This document shows positions 59,765-64,000 of a stretch of 64,000 bases of DNA, one piece after another (within the stretch, counting starts at the first letter, position 1; each line of letters starts with the position of its first letter). This DNA comes from Meloidogyne chitwoodi (lineage: Eukaryota; Nematoda; Chromadorea; Rhabditida; Meloidogynidae). The position numbers and the translations under genes were made by a program. The notes beneath the pieces are model-generated. The model had not been told where the DNA came from and searched no databases. It saw only the letters and a program-made list of their open reading frames with translations. The stretch is taken from assembly GCA_015183035.1 (NCBI GenBank), contig JACZZP010000011.1:62001-126000 (forward strand), read 5' to 3'.

Positions 59765-62325
59765 ATGGAAACAAAACAAAAATTAATCAAAATAACAACA
59801 ACAAACATTTATTTTATTTTTTTCTTTATTTTAATAAATTTAATATATTTTTCTAATTCTTCAACATTTTTTATTTCTTCATTTAATGAACAATATGACT
59901 GTGTTGATTTAATTTGTAATAATAAAATAAATAATGATTTTATAAATTTTAATGATGATGATGATTTACAACAACATAAAATGTTAATTGATATTAATAC
60001 TGGGAAAATATTAGATAAATGTAGTAAATGTTCTGATTGTACTAATAGTGGATACAGGTAATTTTGTAATAAATGGACATTTTGAAATTGGACATTTTGA
60101 AATTTTAACATTTTGAAATTTTAACATTTTGAAATTTTAACATTTAATAATAAATATTAAGTAATTGTATGCAATCTCGTCAATTTGATGGACAAAAACA
60201 CCAATTTATAACAATTGAAGGAACTTGTGAATGTTCACATTCTGGACCTTTTATATCAAATAATGGAATAATTAATAAAAACATTTCAAGCATTGAAGGA
60301 AATATTGAAAATACTAAAAAATGTAAAGTTTTGGATGTTTCTAATGGTGGTAGTAGAAGTCGAATAATTAATGAACCTAAATTGGATGAAAATGAAGCTT
60401 TCTTTAGGCTTTGTTATTCTTCAGGTAAATATATTATATTTTGGACATTTTGGACTAGTTGACAATTTGACATTTTTATTTATTTTTATGTAGTTCGTCT
60501 GTTCTTTAAATATCGGGTCAGACCTAGAAACATATAATACATATCATTCAATTCCTCTCATCAAGATGAGTACGAATATATTAGTTTTATTTCTGAGAAA
60601 AATGTTTGGGCCGAGATACAAGTCCCCGAAAATCGAAAAACCATAGGGGGGAGTAAGCTCTGCTAAGTGATTACCGCGGCTGCTCTTAAATTATTTTTTA
60701 AATTAAAAAAATATTTTTTATTTCTAGCACTTCGTAAATTGCCTCTTCTTCAAGCAAATAATGAACAAGTAGATGATCAACCAATACCAACAGTTTTGGT
60801 CACTGTAGAACAATTTTGGTTAGATAAATATTGGCAAACATTGAATCCAAAAGATTTGAATTTATATTATGTTTTCCCAGTTGCTAAAAAAGAACATTGT
60901 GAAAAAGGTATAACTTCAATACCTGATGCTCAAGACTTAATTTGGATTAATTCTGGAAAGGTATTATTTTATTTTTTGGGGTTTTAGACCTTTTACCCTT
61001 TTGTACTTTACTGAAAATTTTTGTTTTTCTTACAATTTTGTAGTTAATTTTTATTTTATTTGAAAAAAGATCAAAATTTGAAGCAAAAAATCTGAGACTC
61101 AAGTGTACCTTTTTATGTATTTTACCCTTTAATTTTATAATATTAAAGGTACCGACTTCTGGAATGATTTGGCTTTGTATAACTCGATTAAAATTACAAA
61201 TGGGTGATGAACAAGAAGATGGAGGAGTAGAAGGAGATGATAACTATGATGTAAGGAAGAAAAAATATTAAAAAATTAAATTTTTTTAATATTTAAGTAT
61301 CAATCAAATATGGATCCAAAATTGCCGCAAGAAATTCAATTTGATAGAAATGTTTTTGCGGGGGCAGAAAGAGCACGTTTTTATTATGAAGTTGTTGTTG
61401 TTAGGGACAATCAACTCAAAGCAGGAGCTGGTTTATATTTTTGAAATATATTTTTAAATAAATTTAAATATTTAATTTAGGTAAACCAAAATTTGAACAT
61501 CGAGAAACCTTAGTTAGGTCAGACATATTGGATTTTGAACTTCACCCAGAGATTTATGGAACTGGAATGGAAGAAAGAAATGATTCTATAATTAATAAAA
61601 GTGAAAATATTGAAGAACAAAATAAAAAAATAATTAATGAAAAAGGTTTTTTATTTTTTAAATTAAATTTAATTTTTTAAAGAAAAAGGAAAATATGATA
61701 TTCGTTTGCCTATTGTAAGACCCATTTTGAGGACAAAAGGAGGAAAAGAAAAAAGTGTAGAAAATTCCAGAGTTAATACAATGGTATAACTATTTTAGTT
61801 TTTTTAAAAAAAAATTATTTTAATTAAAAATTTTAGAGAGAAATTTCTCAAAAACCAATTTTTACTAGAGAAGAGAATATTGAGGAGATAGAGGCAACAA
61901 CTTTAATGCCTATTCCCTTACCAAAAATTGAAAAAGATTCAAAACAAAAACATCAATTTTCACAAAAACACACATCATCATTTACTCCGCAGACCCAAAT
62001 GTCTTCAACATTAAATATTTTTAATACAGACAGTAAATTAACAAATGAGTCAGACAGTAAAACAACACAAAAAGAAGAAGAGAGTAATAAAAAAGTAAAA
62101 GAAAAGGATGAGGATTGGCTACTTTTCCGGAATGTTTTAATTGTTTTTATTGTTTTATTATTTGTTATTGTTGTTCTCGGATTTTGCTACAAATGTTCAT
62201 TTTTGTGTTTTTCCGGAAGGCGAAAGAGCAGAGAAAACACAAATGGGCAACAAATAAATGGTAATGTAAAGAAGAGAGTACAAAACGGAAAAGAATATAA
62301 AGAGGCAAATAATAATTATACATAA
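59765..62325 (+). CDS. Unrecognised type I membrane protein
   Basis: About eight exons, ~560 residues. A signal anchor (TTNIYFIFFFILINLIYFSN) precedes a lumenal part with cysteine pairs (YDCVDLIC, KCSKCSDC, SNCMQSR, GTCEC), a hydrophilic middle (LRKLPLLQANNEQ, YWQTLNPKDLNLYYVFPVAK, YQSNMDPKLPQEIQFDRNVF, RARFYYEVVVVRDNQLKAG) and a Lys/Glu/Ser-rich spacer. A single membrane helix (LLFRNVLIVFIVLLFVIVVL) then leads to a cysteine-bearing juxtamembrane (FCYKCSFLCF) and a ~40-residue basic tail. I do not recognise the family. It looks like a nematode receptor-type or matrix-anchored protein. Confidence 0.75.
60073..60150. repeat. Tandem GGACATTTTGAAATT repeats in intron
   Basis: Five copies of ACATTTTGAAATT with alternating GG or TTTA linkers. 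GACATTTTGAAATT also occurs at about 63678 and 63702, and a related group at 60441. Confidence 0.6.
60490..60672. other. GC-richer intron block
   Basis: Within the third intron of the 59.8 kb gene. A stretch with TATCGGGTCAGACC, TTTGGGCCGAGATACAAGTC and AGGGGGGAGTAAGCTC is less AT-rich than its surroundings and could be a transposon remnant. No ORF. Confidence 0.35.
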
Positions 62326-63114
62326 ATTTTCTGTCTTTTCCGGAAAAAGAAAATACAACGACAAATAAAGAGAGACTGCACATTGGTAATAAAAGAACGA
62401 GAGGTGAAACATTACTATAAGGTAGTAAATTAATTTTTTATAAAATGGTCAGACACTTTTATTTTTTTAAGTCAATAGAGTATTTTATAATTTTTAAAAA
62501 ATATCTGACCATATTTTAATGTTTTATTAAGCTCTATTAGTGCAATGATTTTATAAATATTATTTTTACCACAATTTCTCCACCCTCTTTCCAATTTTCT
62601 CAAGGTTTTTTTTTTTAATTAATTAATTTTCTCTTAATTTTTTTAAAATTTCTTCTCTAATTACGCAACCCATCAGAACCTATTTTTTCATTTTTTATAA
62701 AAAACGCATTTTTATCATTTATAATTTAATATTTTACAAGCGAATATTTTTTATTTTTTTTTAAACTTAGACTCTAATATCCGAAAAATATTTGTTTAAT
62801 TAAAAAAATTCGCTTTTATTGTATTATTTTCTTAATTTTCACCTTACCAAGAATTGGGCATATCGAAAATCGATTTTGCTAACTTGGAGCTTTAAAATTT
62901 AATTTAATATTTTAATTAGGAATTTGACTTTATAAAATGGAGAATTAAAAAAAATTTTTTTAGACTCAAGTGTCAAAAATAAATTTTTCTCCATTTATTT
63001 AAATATCTCTATTTTTCCTTTTTTCTGTATTTCGGGTCCCCCTTCTCTCTTGTTTTTATTATTTTAATTTTATTTAATTATTAGCATTTTAGAAATAAAT
63101 ATTTTTTAACTAAT
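62326..63114. other. Convergent intergenic spacer
   Basis: 3' UTRs of the 59.8 kb gene (+) and the FRAG1-like gene (-). AGACTCAAGTGTCAAAAA at 62962 belongs to the dispersed GAGACTCAAGTGTACC family. Nothing else. Confidence 0.4.
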
Positions 63115-63878
63115 TTACTTTAAATATATTTCTATTTCACTTTTATCCATTTCCCATAAAAGAAGAAAATACCAAAAAGAATTAAATCCAACTAAAGCAT
63201 ATTCTGTTAATGAAAATAAAGTATAATCTAAAAAATAATTAAAAAGGTACATTAGAGTCTTGTCAATATTTTCTATGTTAACAAACAGAGGAGAGTGGAA
63301 TAAGTGAGAGGTGGAATAAATGAGAGAAGCTAATAATTTATTTTTAAATCTGAGACTCTAATGTACCCTTATTTTTAATTTAATTAAAAAACTTAAATAA
63401 AACATTGCAAGTATAAAGATAGCCAAAATAAGTAAATCCTGTAGATATTGATAAAGGATAAATAATTAAATAGGCAAAAATACATTTGAGTCGGAAAATA
63501 ATATCCAACTATAAAAAATAAATTTAAAATAATATTTTTTTATTTTAAATTTACCTTTCTATAAAGTGAACGTATCCCTGAATGATAAAATAAAATTGTA
63601 TTAAAACAAATATTTAAATTAAAAGAAATTAGCCAGAGGGCATAACCAATTGCATGAAAAACTAAAAAATTATTTTTTGACATTTTGAAATTTTTTGCCT
63701 AATTGACATTTTGAAATAATTATTTAATTTAATTTTTTACCAAAATGTCCTTCAATATCTATAATAGAAACAACAACAAGTCCCACAATTTCAGCAAAAA
63801 TAAAAAACATGTGTGCTTTCAACATTGGAAAATACCAATTTCTTTGTTTAAATTCTGATTCTCCAAGTTGAAAATTTG
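63115..63878 (-). CDS. FRAG1/PGAP2-like multi-pass membrane protein, 5' end outside the window
   Basis: Four exons can be joined on the minus strand, ending at TAA 63115-63117. They give AEIVGLVVVSIIDIEGH, then FHAIGYALWLISFNLNICF, IFRLKCIFAYLIIYPLSIS and DYTLFSLTEYALVGFNSFW. The series of hydrophobic segments, YTLFSLTEY close to the end, and LWEMD fit the FRAG1/DRAM/Sfk1 family; human PGAP2 has VYTIFAILEY there. PGAP2 takes part in GPI-anchor lipid remodelling in the Golgi. One junction (after YTC near 63402) does not keep the reading frame with a standard GT-AG intron ending at 63227. An alternative acceptor upstream (about 63254) would restore it. Confidence 0.7.
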
Positions 63879-64000
63879 CTTTGTATGCCAAAAATTAATT
63901 TTTTTTAAATTAAATTTTAAAAAAGTTCATTTGAGTCTTAGAATTAAATTTTTTAATTAAATTAAAAAAGGTCATTAGAGTCTTAAAATAATTTTAATAT

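Overview
This window is nuclear DNA from a nematode. Genes are broken by many short AT-rich introns (about 40-100 nt, ending in TTTTAG or, often, AAG). Two genes have the nematode cuticular collagen layout and one is a nematode-type ZP/cuticlin protein. Orthologues of snb-1, pdk-1, cul-3, prp-31, syx-18 and atgl-1 read clearly after splicing. The very high AT content, compact genes and tRNA-like debris resemble a tylenchid plant parasite such as a root-knot nematode (Meloidogyne), but genus is inference only.

Layout. 1-9.7 kb: the 3' part of a ZP/cuticlin gene (+), a cuticle collagen (-), a secreted BPI/LBP-like protein (+), a PET100-like cytochrome oxidase assembly factor (-), an unrecognised Gln/Pro-rich coiled-coil protein (+) and a divergent ADP/ATP carrier (+). 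9.7-24.6 kb: five + strand genes: an ATGL-type patatin lipase, the PDK1 kinase, synaptobrevin, syntaxin-18 and TMEM87. 25-41 kb: an orcokinin-like neuropeptide precursor (-), an SLC17-type transporter (-), a second collagen (-), a LIM protein (-), S-formylglutathione hydrolase (-), a MRD1/RBM19-like multi-RRM protein (-), and PRPF31 (+), the last two divergent around a foldback element. 41.8-45.5 kb: cullin-3 (-). 45.5-50.6 kb is a very AT-rich gene-free block. 50.6-53.8 kb: a cytosolic sulfotransferase (+).

54.2-56.7 kb is the most unusual part. It holds three small paralogous genes for secreted or membrane-anchored cysteine-rich proteins. All end with an EGF-type C-x-C-x8-C half followed by a shared LFNPDVY motif. 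One is membrane-anchored with six cysteines in EGF-ligand-like order. The other two are soluble, have eight cysteines, and sit head to head in an inverted duplication. Many copies of a short repeat (AAATAAACTTGAAACAAA, both orientations) pack between and inside them. I do not recognise this family from any described one.

The rest of the right end has a type I membrane protein gene (59.8-62.3 kb, +) that I do not recognise and the 3' part of a FRAG1/PGAP2-like membrane protein gene (-).

The introns and spacers carry several dispersed short families: at least eight tRNA-like relics with recognisable B boxes, a GGACAGTTCAGTGCCAA family, a GAGACTCAAGTGTACC family, a GGACATTTTGAAA family, and MITE-like hairpins. 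The genes are mostly unrelated housekeeping, trafficking and cuticle genes. Apart from the EGF-like cluster, nothing suggests functional clustering. No coding evidence for viruses, CRISPR arrays or full transposons was seen.
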